Of a stretch of 64,000 bases of DNA, positions 1 to 11,585 are shown one piece after another. The notes under the pieces are model-generated. The model had not been told where the DNA came from. It saw only the letters and a list, made by a program, of their open reading frames with translations, and did no database searches. Position 1 is the stretch's first letter; each line of letters begins with the position of its first letter. The stretch is from Lingula anatina. Its lineage: Eukaryota; Brachiopoda; Lingulata; Lingulida; Lingulidae. A program made the translations under genes and the position numbers. The stretch is from contig NW_019776102.1 in assembly GCF_001039355.2 (NCBI RefSeq), positions 579,306 through 643,305 of the forward strand, written 5' to 3'.

Positions 1-170
1 ATCTTTAAGTCCAGTAGCCATTTTGAGTAGGATTACAGGTTTGGTCAAAAGAGACGTGCTTCTCAAGATGACCTGTCGTTAAGACTGTATGTCACCGTGC
101 GGGTTAACGTCACAGTAGATGTGACGTATTTGAGACGTGACGTTACGTCGTGCCATAGAACGTCGTTATT
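1..170. promoter_or_regulatory. ACGT-rich patch, possible promoter or enhancer
   Basis: This stretch holds seven ACGT tetramers within about 110 bases (at 54, 107, 124, 134, 140, 145 and 160), several of them inside TGACGT or ACGTCA half-sites of the kind bound by CREB/ATF bZIP factors. CpG is otherwise scarce in the surrounding DNA, so the cluster stands out. It could be promoter or first-exon sequence of a gene that begins at or left of the window edge. No coding sequence is visible in it. The regulatory reading is inference from motif density alone. Confidence 0.3.
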
Positions 171-1075
171 GACTTTTCTGTCTCTTTTTTAAATGAAATT
201 CAATGCAAATGTTTCCATTTAATTGATAAATCAAGGTTGTAACAAAATATTTTGAACGCAGAGAATGACATCCTACATGTATCAGTCAAGATACACGTCC
301 AAATCCAATAATACCAGTATTTCCAATGTTTCTATCGGATGCCGGTTACAATAAAAACAGATCGATAAAATTAAAGTAATCAACTTAGAACATCTCCTTT
401 TACGATTAAAACACCCAGTGATATGTGACAATTACTGTCAAGAGCAGTCGAGTGTTAAATCTCAACGGCTGACGAACATGAAGCATCAAGTACATTGTTT
501 AATAGTTCAGATTTCAGCTATTTTACTGATAATCTAAACAATTCATGCATGTTCATTATTCAGGAATAAAACCCCATTAGATTTACTCTTTGTTGAGCCG
601 AATATTTATTTATACATTTAACCACAAAACGAGAATTAAGGCATTATGACATAAAACGTATACAAACAATCCAAGATACATATGTTTTGTCACCTAACAT
701 TGTTAAATTTAACGTAAAGAAAGGTGCCGTGTACATATACAGATTTCAAATGCTATCTCATTAAAAAATATAAATATCGTTTTGAAATACATAAGTGCAA
801 AAGTTTAAATGCATTCTAGTAATGAAGACAAGATCGAATTAAAGTGAACAATAACAACTCCATACTAAAAAAAAAAAAAAAAAAAAAAAAAAAACGCGGG
901 CAGAGGATTATTTTGTCAACAGTTTGATGATAAAGGAAAATAATTAAAATTTCCTCATACTTTTTTTTGTAGCGGAGAACATTTTACTTCCAAAAAGAAG
1001 ATACGCTCATGAAGCTCAGGTTAACAATTTAATAAATACTACATTAACTTATTCAATTCCACTTTTCCCTTTCAG
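171..1075. other. AT-rich non-coding stretch with a poly-A run
   Basis: No coding signal is visible. The stretch includes a homopolymer A run (867-894) followed by a short GC-rich bit, and it ends in a good polypyrimidine tract and AG at 1060-1075 that could be a plus-strand acceptor for the next feature. It may therefore be an intron of a plus-strand gene entering from the left. Confidence 0.4.
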
Positions 1076-1175
1076 CTTCAGTTCTACATTCAGGATGGCT
1101 GGAGCAGACTGGGCAGACAATACACATGTACATAGGAGTAACATGAGGGAAACACTAGATAGTCTGAATACTTAA
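1076..1175 (+). CDS. Possible terminal exon of a plus-strand gene (unidentified)
   Basis: A pyrimidine-rich tract ending in CAG (to 1075) looks like a strong splice acceptor. All three frames after it stay open for a while. In one, an ATG at 1095 opens a short peptide beginning MAGADWADNTHV and ending in DSLNT, with its TAA stop at 1173-1175. That stop overlaps a canonical AATAAA polyadenylation signal at 1174-1179. Acceptor, short coding tail and poly-A signal together look like the end of a transcript convergent with the sarcoglycan gene. I do not recognise the peptide. No upstream exon is certain and the reading frame is not proven, so it may equally be non-coding or chance. Confidence 0.25.
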
Positions 1176-2086
1176 TAAACAGTGGGACCTTAATAACACT
1201 CATGTAATGGTAAAAATTAAATTGAAAATTTGGTCAAAACCTGTCCATAACATATTCAGTTAGTCTGTTAACTAATAGATCAAGTCAAAACATGGCCTCC
1301 TTGGTTGAGGTAACTGTTTATTATATTCATTAACACATGTAAAATGCTGTGACACCGATTAACTGCAACATGGCAGTTATAGTTCATTCTTATGATTTTT
1401 TTGTTATTAAATGATAAAGATTTTGAAGAAATAACCATCAGACTGATGTTTTGGAGTGTAAGAACACAAATTCATAGGAAAAGACTCTAGGATGAGCATT
1501 TTGGTAAATAACTAACAGAAAAGTAAATCTTTCAAAAAACTGGAAAATAGTTCAAAGTGACAAAAAAGTTTGGCAAAGATGCATGGTCTAAAATGACTTA
1601 ACATCCATAAATAACATATGGTTACTCATTCCTTTCCTTGAAAACTAATTGTTCTAGAGAAGTAAAAACAATTGCTACAAGATGTCGCCTCTATCACAAC
1701 GCAATTGCTACAAAATGTCACCTCTGTAACAATATTGAAGATAACATAATCCCAATACATTACACCTAAAATACATGCATTTTCATGTACTGTTTAATAA
1801 GAAGACCAATTTAACATTAAATATCAATTAAAATATGAGAATAAGTTAAAACTTGGCATTTATGTACAGAGAGCAGTGTTTTCTTCTTTCTTACAGTGTC
1901 ACCATTTCTTCTAAACGTTTTACATCAATACTATGAAAGAGTTCAATGTAAACATCCATCAATTTGCATTACTTTACCTCTCTATGGGTTTGTCTATCAA
2001 CTATTTGCTATCCTTGTTTGATGCATAATTGTGTAAGCACAATTTCTATTAGAAGATGATAAATAATGGGCACCCTTTAGTTATAG

Positions 2087-2627
2087 TTTATTATATTTTT
2101 CTTAGCTTGCCCTATGTACATTGTACATGTTAGATAGCAGATAATGCACTGAAGTAATGCATTCAATACCAGAGCATTTTAGTGTTTAAGAAAGGGCAAC
2201 ATTTACTATGTGCAAAATATTCTCATTTACATTTCACTGTTGTTGAAGGAGGTTCAATTTATAAGCTCCAGCACTAAATCAGTAAAGCCCTGATGCCTCA
2301 GGCCCCTAATACCCAAAGTCTGAAATCCAGAGAGTGGAAATGGTTTGTAATAGCTGAAATAAAAACTAAATGAAAAGAAGGTAAAGGTCAGATGTTGAAA
2401 GCAGATTGGTTCCCTGTCAATTCAAAAGAGCAACTGCCAGAATCTGAATCTCAATCAGGCTAGTTCTCAGACATGCAAGTCAATACTTCTGAATATAATC
2501 ATCATGCATGATGCAATAACAAAAGTCTTAGGTCACATCTGTCATTTGTTGTCTTCGGTACAAGCTTCCTCTCTCCCATCTCGTGTCATTTGGCAAAGCC
2601 TTTTGGGGACCTGGTGACACAGATGGT
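2087..2627 (-). other. SGCE: Probable 3' UTR of the sarcoglycan gene
   Basis: Downstream of the sarcoglycan stop codon (minus strand, so toward lower coordinates) there is no further coding sequence. The first canonical AATAAA read on the minus strand is at 2087-2092, which would give a 3' UTR of roughly 540 bases. The cleavage site is not determinable from sequence alone, and later signals could be used instead. Confidence 0.4.
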
Positions 2628-2694
2628 TTATGAAGACACCAGTTGTTCCTGGTCACCAGTACGTTCACCACCAGTAGGTGTCACTGGACTGGGG
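2628..2694 (-). CDS. SGCE: Alpha/epsilon-sarcoglycan, last coding exon (C-terminus)
   Basis: This exon gives the last 21 residues of the cytoplasmic tail plus the TAA stop (2628-2630). On the minus strand a TTGTAG acceptor lies just upstream of base 2694. The first base completes a serine codon begun in the previous exon, and the frame then reads PSPVTPTGG and ends in EQLVSS. The sequence is hydrophilic with Ser/Thr-Pro sites. It does not end in a classical class I PDZ ligand. Assignment to this gene rests on the splice phase matching the four exons upstream, not on recognisable similarity of this segment, because sarcoglycan C-termini are poorly conserved. Confidence 0.75.
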
Positions 2695-3983
2695 CTACAA
2701 TGACATGAAAACAATTGATTACAATGTATAATTGTACAGGCATAACATTAATATAAAGAAAGAACTGGCTATGTAGGACATCACAAGTTGTGCAAGGAAT
2801 TTCTTTAAATCAGACTAAAAATAAAAAAGTACAATAAAGGAAACAGAGTTCATAAAAAATTCAAGTGACAAATAAATGAACTATCTAAATGCCAAAAGCA
2901 AAAAATGCATCAAATGGATCATTTTTGGATATATACATGAAATATGGATGAATTCCAATGTCACAAACATCAATCAACAACAATGAGGTTACAAGTACAC
3001 GACTCTCAGCAACCCAGACCTCATCCCCACCCTCTAAATGTCTTATCATTGTCAATGTAAATTTACTATGACAATGGTAAGTTAAAAAACAGATGATAAT
3101 GGGGTAAAAAATCTTTGATAAGGACATAGGACACATCTCAAAATAGAATCTCTCTGTTAACATTCAGATATGTTTACAAAAATAGTTTAGTACGTAAATT
3201 ATTCCAAAGGGACAAAAAATGTACACAATTGCAAAAATTTGGATTGCTTATTGAATTCACCAAATGTCAATAACCTATTTCCTTAAGAAATCATAATACA
3301 AAAGAATGTCCCCTGGGCTCTAGTAAATTGCCAACGACTACAAATAACAATTGTAGAACACTAATAATCACCAGCCAGCTTTTATAATAACCTGCACTGG
3401 AATCATCCAAAATAACCTGGAATAATTGTATTCATTGGAAAACTGACCACTAAACTATGACGCCCCTCTGCCACAAATCCTCCAAGAAGCAAACTGTTCA
3501 ACGGGGCAATTGCATGTTGAACAAATCCTCTTTTTTACCATTACATAAAGAAGTATATTTTTTTTCAGATATGTAAAACACCTTATATAGCAGTGAGCAA
3601 TATAAAATATTACACAAGTGACCTTTAAGTTACACATGACACATATTGCCTTATTTGCTATTATCTAATCATCTAACTGCATTGAAAAGCCAATCTATCA
3701 CTCCCACCTCAGCCAAGTGTAACATCATCTACTTTTTGCTTATTCATAACTCATCAGAGCTGAACATCACATCATGCGTGAAACATCAGACTTCAATTAT
3801 GAGTTTTTTAAATATCTCGCTTTAGTGATGTTCTGGGCATCAAGGCACTTAATGTATTGTGACCATGAGCAAGGCATCAAGCTCTTATCCTTAACCTTAC
3901 CTACGTGAAACACTCTATTACAACATGTTTCTTACATCAGCAAAGGAGAAATATCATAGAGTATGACGTATTACATGTCTTAC
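2695..3983 (-). other. SGCE: Intron of the sarcoglycan gene
   Basis: GT-AG intron between the PPxY exon and the last exon (donor GTAAGA, acceptor TTGTAG, minus strand). It is AT-rich and holds nothing else I can support. Two 60-92 codon open frames inside it (2885-3163 and 3455-3637, minus strand) have hydrophobic, non-protein-like composition and look like chance. Confidence 0.7.
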
Positions 3984-4064
3984 CTGAGTGAAGCATCATG
4001 GGGAGGGTAGACAGGAGGTAATCTGTAAGGCGGGGGCGCCACAGTAGAGCCTTCGTGTCCTGAC
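3984..4064 (-). CDS. SGCE: Alpha/epsilon-sarcoglycan, tail exon with two PPxY motifs
   Basis: An 81-nt exon with an excellent acceptor (TTCTTGCAG) and donor (CAG|GTAAGA) on the minus strand. With one base contributed to and two left for neighbouring codons it encodes SGHEGSTVAPPPYRL, then PPVYPPHDASL. The eye-catching content is PPPY followed six residues later by PPVY, both fitting the PPxY consensus bound by class I WW domains. PPPY is the motif that beta-dystroglycan uses to bind dystrophin and utrophin, so a link to the dystrophin complex is plausible but inferred. I do not recall these motifs in the tails of vertebrate alpha- or epsilon-sarcoglycan. The exon has the same phase at both ends, so it could be skipped without a frameshift, removing both motifs. 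Confidence 0.8.
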
Positions 4065-4961
4065 CTGCAAGAACCCGTAAACCACATTTTACAGTTAATT
4101 ATAACTGCATTGACAATTTATTATTATTATTTTATCTTCCTCAGAATTTACAACAGAATGTTGTGGCTGAAAGATACTAATGGATTACCAAATAGGATAA
4201 GTGTATATTGATAAATCATATTGGTGTCTGACTTCAAATGCATGACAAAGTGCTTAATGATGATGCCACAATGCTGTTGTTAAATAAATCATAAGAGCTT
4301 TAAAAATAAATCATCATAAGATGATCTCGCCTTTCCGGACTGTTGCTAGTCTGTATAATCTTGGCCGGGTATTTACATATGAAATAAACATTAATCTTAA
4401 TCATAACCTCACTGAATGCCGTGAACCAAAACAAAATGCCGACATTATCTTGTGCATTACAAAACTGTCTCTATACAGCAATTTATTCAAAGGAAAAATC
4501 AATCAAATGAAAACCAGTCAATTGCAGATGTTGTTATGGTTATGTTATGCACATAAGTAAATAATCTATACAGCTACTATAGTGAAAAATCATACAGGTG
4601 AGTATATAAACATTTAAAATAAATCATGAAAAAGTTCTTTTTTTACCTCTGCTAATAAAGGAGGTCATATTTTCATTGGATTTGGTTGGATTGTCTGTGG
4701 AGATCTCAAATAGTTCTTCACAAACTTTGATGAAATTTACAGGATAGACAGCTATTTCAAAGGGAAAGTTGAATTTACAATTTCAACTGTCATGAGTTTG
4801 AAAATCATAACATTTTTCAAAAGGACTTTCATTGCCCTTTTCCGTTGAAGAGGTCTGCGCATTTAATGTGATCTCAAGTCTTAAAAATAATTCATTCATT
4901 CAAAACACTCGCACCTCCACCAGAAAAGAAAAACAAGTGGTGCGAAGTTTTTGCAGTTTAC
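4065..4961 (-). other. SGCE: Intron of the sarcoglycan gene
   Basis: Intron of 897 bases with donor GTAAAC and acceptor TTGCAG on the minus strand. A plus-strand open frame at 4321-4560 has no splice or homology support. Nothing else is seen. Confidence 0.7.
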
Positions 4962-5135
4962 CTGAGTGATGGCGGAGTATATCCAGGCGTGTTACCCACA
5001 GGAGTGGACTGTCCCTGTGGACGGAAATGTGACGAAGACACCGGAGTGCCCGGCATGGACTCCTGCCTCTTGTGTGACATCTGGCGCAGGTTGCTGGTGG
5101 CCTTCTTAATGGACACAAACTGCTGAAGTTGATGA
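4962..5135 (-). CDS. SGCE: Alpha/epsilon-sarcoglycan, membrane-proximal tail exon
   Basis: A 174-nt exon (acceptor ATTTCTAG, donor CAG|GTAAAC) encoding about 58 residues of the cytoplasmic tail. It opens with HQLQQFVSIKKATSNLRQMS followed by HKRQES. This aligns with the conserved block of vertebrate epsilon- and alpha-sarcoglycan tails, where an HH..IQ..T.ELR.M...RE pattern sits at the same distance from the membrane; the shared features are I(K/Q)K(A/S)T, LR(Q/D)MS and a basic stretch. This block, with the two exons upstream, is what identifies the gene. The rest of the exon is Ser/Thr/Pro/Gly-rich with several TP sites (GTP, STP, NTP, YTPP) and is probably disordered. Both ends are phase 2, so this exon is also frame-neutral. 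Confidence 0.88.
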
Positions 5136-5826
5136 CTAGAAATGAAGACAATAATCACTGAAATTGCTGCAGAAGATTATGATTGAGATATCTGGCTTTT
5201 ACTTGGTGGTTGTTCAGAAATAACTTTTTGTTAAATTTTACATTTAAATAATCATCAGACAGTCGATCAGAGTGTATATCACAAAGAATATGTGGGGATA
5301 ATCTGGTTAATAACTGCTATATGTACACTCTACTCCCTTGATACCTCCTGGTGTGTGGACTGATACAAGATAAGATGAAGTCAAAGTTTGAACCATGTAT
5401 CATGGTCCAATGCTTAAGAAAAAAAATTCAGAATGTCTTTGCCCAACTCCCCTCTGTCCTTTCAACTCTTAACTGTTGTGCAAAGGGCAGTCTCTGACCA
5501 TTAAACCAACAGCAAATTGTTTGGCCATTTGCTGGTAGGTTTAAGAATTATTAAAAAAACTTGGTTCTATGGAATTAGTCATGTCTAAATAGACCTAATA
5601 TGGCATACAAGGTATTCCTCTACACTGAAACAATTCATCATTCCTGAAGTTATTATTTGAAAAAATAGCCTCAATATTTATATCTATAAATGTCCCCATC
5701 AGATAAATCGTGGCAGCTGAATTCCTCAACATCCACAGTTTTATGCCCCACTTGTCATTTCGAATGTAAATATAGGCACTAGTCTGCCTCTGTGATGACA
5801 ACTAATATCCTGCAGAGATCACTTAC
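5136..5826 (-). other. SGCE: Intron of the sarcoglycan gene
   Basis: Intron of 691 bases between the 27-nt microexon and the membrane-proximal tail exon (donor GTAAGT, acceptor TTTCTAG). A minus-strand open frame at 5595-5801 is not coding-like. Confidence 0.7.
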
Positions 5827-5853
5827 TCTGTTGTCCCTGCATTTCTCTTCCTG
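5827..5853 (-). CDS. SGCE: Alpha/epsilon-sarcoglycan, 27-nt microexon (RKRNAGTT)
   Basis: A microexon of exactly 27 nt, bounded by TTTTCAG and GTAAGT on the minus strand. It completes the valine codon of the previous exon, then reads RKRNAGTT, and leaves two bases that become an aspartate codon with the next exon. The joined product reads GRRQGVRKRNAGTTDHQLQQ, which lines up with epsilon-sarcoglycan, where a basic (E)KRN stretch followed by TxD(I)QL sits immediately inside the membrane. The match across both junctions is strong support that the microexon is real. It adds positive charge (RKR) next to the bilayer. It is frame-neutral, so skipping would remove nine residues and much of the juxtamembrane charge without a frameshift. 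Confidence 0.85.
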
Positions 5854-6935
5854 CTGAAAATAAATGAAATCGTGTTATTTGTGTGTTATACCCTGTCGGT
5901 CTTAACAAGATGAGAAGATGATGACGCTCTTTATAAATTAGCCAACACTGACATCAAAGTGGACTGGTGGTGTGAATGTATACTAATTAGTAGTTTCCAG
6001 GAAATGTCTGCCGTCTGCATGGACGGCTCGGAATGTCAAAGTTAACCATTACCTTTGTGCATGATTAATCCGATTTCTTAATATCGTGTTCAATTGTAGG
6101 TGTGAGGAAGTTGAACGTGTTCATGCAAGGGCGGTCTGGTCACACAATATGAAAACTGTTCTCTCAAATTTTGTGGCCTACGTATTTAACATCCATTAAA
6201 AATGTTTGTATTATCTTTGGATTCCATGTTTTTGGCTAGCCCATAGTACTGTAAGCAAATACATGTAAGGAATCTAAGCATGTACCTAAATCATGGTTAT
6301 ACCAACTGCTCTCATTGTTGTCCATGGAAACTAATTGTCAAGGTGACAGGATTAAAACTGATACTATTAACTAAAATTTGCAAAAGCTTTTAATGAAATA
6401 TGACCTATGATCACTCTGTCATGTAATGTTGATGACATCTTTCATGCTGAGAAATAGAGGAATTATCACCCTTCTGATAACAGCTGGGGAGGTTTCGCAA
6501 ACAACAAAAGTACAAAAAACCTACTTTGTAGAGCATTTTCACACACATAATACAGCATGAAATCATTAGAAGTCACAAATGTGTTATTTCTGAAGATGGA
6601 TGGTAAGTGTTGACATTGGTGAAAAAATGAGCTTCATGAAGGCAATTGAAAAAACAAAAAATATCTTCATTACCCCAAAACAGTAAAATAAGTTCCAAAG
6701 GTGTGTTAAATTCACATGAACAAAATTCATATTTGATATTTGATTTCATTTTTGATCTAAAAGGTATAAAACAATGCAAAAGCGGGGAATTAAGCAATAA
6801 CATAGTTTGCAATACCATTGCTTAATTTTTCAACATTTGCAAAACCTCCATATTATGTTTCTTTGCTTTGTTTCTATGTTTTTAATGGAGGTGCAAGCTG
6901 AGGGGAGGGGGTGGGGTTGGCTGGTGGATACTTAC
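5854..6935 (-). other. SGCE: Intron of the sarcoglycan gene
   Basis: Intron of 1,082 bases (donor GTAAGT, acceptor TTTTCAG, minus strand). A minus-strand open frame at 6573-6818 lies inside it without splice support. No repeats are obvious. Confidence 0.7.
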
Positions 6936-7135
6936 ACTCCCTGTCTTCTTCCAAACATGATATAACTCAGAACCAGGCACAGCAGGATGCCAATCACACA
7001 TGGCAGTACTATGATCAGAATGAAAGGGACTGTCAAATCTTGTCTGGGAGCAGGAGATTCTGTGAGGATTTGGAAATTCCCATCAGGATGAACCACAGGG
7101 ATGTTTGGGGTTTCCGTTCTGTACAGCAACGGGTC
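6936..7135 (-). CDS. SGCE: Alpha/epsilon-sarcoglycan, transmembrane exon
   Basis: A 200-nt exon starting in phase 0 after acceptor TTAACTTCAG and ending after donor GTGTAAG. It encodes a juxtamembrane extracellular stretch (DPLLYRTETPNIPVVHPDG and following), then one hydrophobic helix (FILIIVLPCVIGILLCLVLS), then YIMFGRRQGV. The helix plus the (A/S)Y(I/V)M..RR(E/Q)G(V/R) exit motif is characteristic of alpha/epsilon-sarcoglycan, where the sequence after the membrane is (A)Y(I/V)MCCRREG. The preceding DPLLY...TEAP-like stretch also resembles the DP-F/L-...-P-TE-P stretch of alpha-sarcoglycan. The protein is therefore a type I single-pass subunit of the sarcoglycan subcomplex, expected in the muscle plasma membrane beside dystroglycan. 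The two vertebrate cysteines after the helix are replaced by phenylalanine and glycine here. Exons for the extracellular domain should lie at higher coordinates but were not identified. Confidence 0.9.
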
Positions 7136-8070
<935 letters not shown>

Positions 8071-8329
8071 AATAAGAGAAATAGGATCTATTGAGATTTA
8101 TCTCTGTATTTTGATGTATACTGACCCTTGTAATTGATTCTGGGGTCATTTCAATATGTGAATGCAAGTTTGGCAGAATATTCTATATTGGTACCATTGC
8201 CCAGGCCTGGGAAGATATGTCCCTGTCCAGGGCTATGGGAGAGGGGGAGAGGTATTTGAAGGTACCATTTTGGCCTGGGAAAAAGCAAGTTATGAATCAA
8301 AATTTGACCTGGTTCATTGCCATTATCTC

Positions 8330-8405
8330 AAACAATACCTGTACAGATGTTTTATGGTAAAGGGTCCACTTTTTCAGAACCCCCCTTTAAACTACAGGCC
8401 TTCTG
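8330..8405 (+). repeat. Copy of a dispersed 'TTTATGGTAAA...AGGCC' repeat
   Basis: The stretch with TTTTATGGTAAAGGGTCC, a TTTTTCAGAA core and a following CCCCCTTTAAAC...CAGGCC recurs in diverged form at 58624-58752, 58971-59104 and 59790-59862. It is an interspersed repeat of unknown class. The overlapping 109-codon open frame (8162-8491, plus strand) is probably a by-product of this repeat. Confidence 0.5.
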
Positions 8406-10415
8406 TCAACAAGATAACTTGGATGAAATATTGTACTTTCACTAGCACAGCGTGGAGATGGTTAATGAACAGCTTTTGGAACCAAGTTTAGCATCAGAAT
8501 CAACCAAAGTCTCATTACACATAATAGCATGCTACTTTTCACCACAAGGAAGATATATGTAGTCATTTGGAAGTGTTCAGCTTGGTACCAACACTAATGT
8601 GCCACTGGATTTATCATCCTCCTGTAGATAACAAAATTACAAAATGATGCAAGTACTTCAAATGTACAAACGTGAGGGGGTTCTATACAAATAAAACTTT
8701 GAATATGGATGATTACAAAACATAGACTATGTCAACAGGCATTAATATGGCTGAAGGGTTTGGGTAATAACTGAAGAATGAGGATAAAAAATATTATTGC
8801 AGACATTGCTTTTAAGCTACTTTTGACATTTTTTAGATCTTAAAATAGTTTAACTTTAAGTTTCATAATTTCTTTTTTTTTTCCATCACATTTGATATAA
8901 CTTGATCACAGTCCTAAGGTACATGTCAGGTACTAATACCTCCAGGTGGACTATTTTTCTATTCAATATGTTTCAAATATATCAATAAAAATGTCCAAAT
9001 TTTCAACTTGCTTATCCTTGAAACCAATCTGCAGTCTGTAACAAACTCAAATGTTCCTTGGCACAATTATAGCTGGCTCTCATGGCAATATCAACCCACT
9101 CATTACATTTATGGCAGTGGCAGCTGAGAATTGATATATTTTTCAATCAGCAGTTTATTTATAGAAAAAGTAAACAGGAAGTAGAGAGAAATAAGTATAG
9201 AAACAATCTATTTCCATTTTCTGCATCAAAACAAGTCAAATATGATTATTATTTTTTGCAAAATAGCATATTTAGAAAAACAGACACCCATATATTGTTT
9301 CTAATTCCTACGTATACCCCCTCAGTACATATTAAAGAGAAAATTTGCCTATTCTCAATCTTCAGGCCTCACACATGGTTCCAAGCATTGTGGTTGTGGC
9401 TAGTATTTTTATGTTCAAGTTCTTAATTTGTCCTTGAGTCCTTTCGTTAATTTGGGCATTCGGGCTCACAAATCTGAGGTTGGGGTTTGCAAATGCCTAA
9501 TCCCTTTATAAGGCCTGATCTTGTTTGGGAAGAATTGTTAACACAAATTTGCCATTTTAATTTCATTTTCATTTGATTTTCACTGTTTCTTCATGCATAT
9601 TACAAATAGAGGAAAACAGTTGCTAAGACACATATTTTAGACTTGCATTTATCTAAAAGGTGACGAGAATACAAAATGTTCCTGCTTGTGAGGTTCCATT
9701 CCTTACTGCCAGCTCTATGGTAATCACACAAAAAAATTCAACAAGGATTATATAATATGCCCTCTCCTCCTCAAAAAATGGTTTGTTAGTAAGCAGTATA
9801 CTTTTAAAATGTTGATTCAAAAGTTTCAAAACATAAGCTAGATTTTTTAGTATCACAAAGTACATTTTTGTGAGCATCTTCAACTCATAAAATGATGGAC
9901 CTTGACCATGTAAGATATCTGAAAGTGAGGCATTTGAAAATTTTAGGTAATTACTGTATCATTTGTTTTACTGAACTTCTTTCTTTCTTACTTAACTAGA
10001 AGTATTCTTCACCCCAATAATCCTCAGTTGAAAATTAGGCCCAAGTAAAGCATTATATCTCGGTTAGAGAGAGACCCTTGATAGATGAGACATGGTCACC
10101 AAGGAGAATACAAAATTAAGATTCAGATTATGGGCATGCAGTTAACCCAATAGCTTAACAGTTCTTCAGTCAAGCTATCACTTATAATACAGCAGGACCT
10201 CAATTTATTCATGGTGATGGTGCTCTTGCACCAACCTCATTCTCTCAATTTGGCATGTTTTGTAATGTAATTACCTCATGTAACTGTATGTAAGCTCATG
10301 TGATTCTTTTGGACCCAACAGGAACAAAATGCACAAAGATTCACCATAAATGCCACATTATCTCTTGAACATATCCAAACTGCCTTTCAGAGGTTCAAAG
10401 TTTTTTTTGGACATA
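8406..10415. other. Non-coding, no supported feature
   Basis: AT-rich, probably intronic. Open frames at 9082-9426 (plus) and 9653-9883 (minus) lack splice sites, protein-like composition and recognisable motifs. Confidence 0.5.
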
Positions 10416-10574
10416 GGACCCATTCAGAATCAGGGACTTACTAGTCCGAGGGTCAAATATGGTGACCTACTACAAAGCTTGCTGTCTAATCCGCTAATAG
10501 GGACTGAATAGATACCCCTTGGGTCGGCCATATTTGATCCTCGGACTAGTTAGTCCCCTATTCTGAATGGCCCC
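10416..10574. mobile_element. MITE copy 1 (Harbinger-like family)
   Basis: A 159-bp element with inverted termini of about 43 bp: the left end reads GGACCCATTCAGAAT and the right end, reverse complemented, GGGGCCATTCAGAAT, after which both continue with a GGGACT-ACTAGTCCGAGG-TCAAATATGG pattern with few mismatches. Related copies sit at 31889-32073 and 39512-39687. It has no coding capacity, so it depends on an autonomous partner. The flanking triplets are ATA and ACA, so the target duplication here is imperfect. Confidence 0.8.
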
Positions 10575-11047
10575 ACAGAGTAATACACACCTACGTATAC
10601 AAGCACCAGAAACTAAACTCTCCAGTACTTTTAGTCATCATCCCTCAAGCTCTGCAGCAATACAGAGTGTAATCTGAATGTTGTTCGACTTGTGGGACCC
10701 CAAGTGCGCTCTTATCACATGACCTTGGCCCTAAAGCTATTAGCATGAAGTAACAGAACAGAAAAACTGGAATTTAATGAGAAATCTATTTGAAATGATG
10801 GTGCCCTAACCTCCACCTGACCCCCTGGTTTGACAGCTTACTCTCCAGATTGACCCAGACCAACGGGCTCTACAGAGAGAGAGATTCCGGCCACCTCAAA
10901 AGTATCATAATGGTTTTGGATCTTAATGGGAAATCTAAAAAACAATTGAATTTAGATAGTTGATGTTTCCTCCAAGGAGTTGTTAATCTCATCATTTTTA
11001 TCTACCTCTGGCAGGAATAGCTGAAAGCAACTGCTGTTTGGGCAGAA

Positions 11048-11098
11048 TGAGAGAGAGAGAGAGAGAGGGTGAGAGAGAGAGAGAGAGGGGGAGAGAGT
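11048..11098. repeat. (GA)n microsatellite, interrupted
   Basis: Three GA blocks separated by GGT and GGGG interruptions. Confidence 0.95.
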
Positions 11099-11536
11099 GG
11101 TGAAAGGAAGAGTTGTTTCTAACTGCAGGAAGGTTTATGACTGAATTTGTTTTAGCTTTTTTCTTCATTTACTTGTACCACCCAGAGCTTATTACACTAT
11201 AGGATGTTTGTCTTTTTGTGATTTAGTACATCAGAGCAGTAGGCACCCTGGAGGTTTTCTTTTCAAACAACTAATAATTGATAATCAATAGCAATATGTC
11301 CAAGAAAGTGCCCAGTCAAACAACTTGTCTTTAAACATATATTTCAACAACATGTTTTAGATCAAATTTGTGGTGTTCACAAAAGGAATTACTCTTCCAA
11401 ATATGGTCCTATTTTACCAATTCTATTAGCTAGATGGAAAAGATAAGCTAGTGATGGTCAAAGTAAAGAAAAATATAACAAAATTTCAAACCTCATTTAG
11501 AGTACTAATGTGCACAAATTATAATTCTGTTTTCTA

Positions 11537-11539
<3 letters not shown>

Positions 11540-11582
<43 letters not shown>
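11540..11582. repeat. (GA)n microsatellite
   Basis: Uninterrupted GA dinucleotide run of about 43 bases. Confidence 0.97.

Positions 11583-11585
<3 letters not shown>

Noticed and set aside
8162-8491. 109-codon plus-strand open frame
   Set aside because: Overlaps a dispersed repeat, has no splice context and no recognisable motif.
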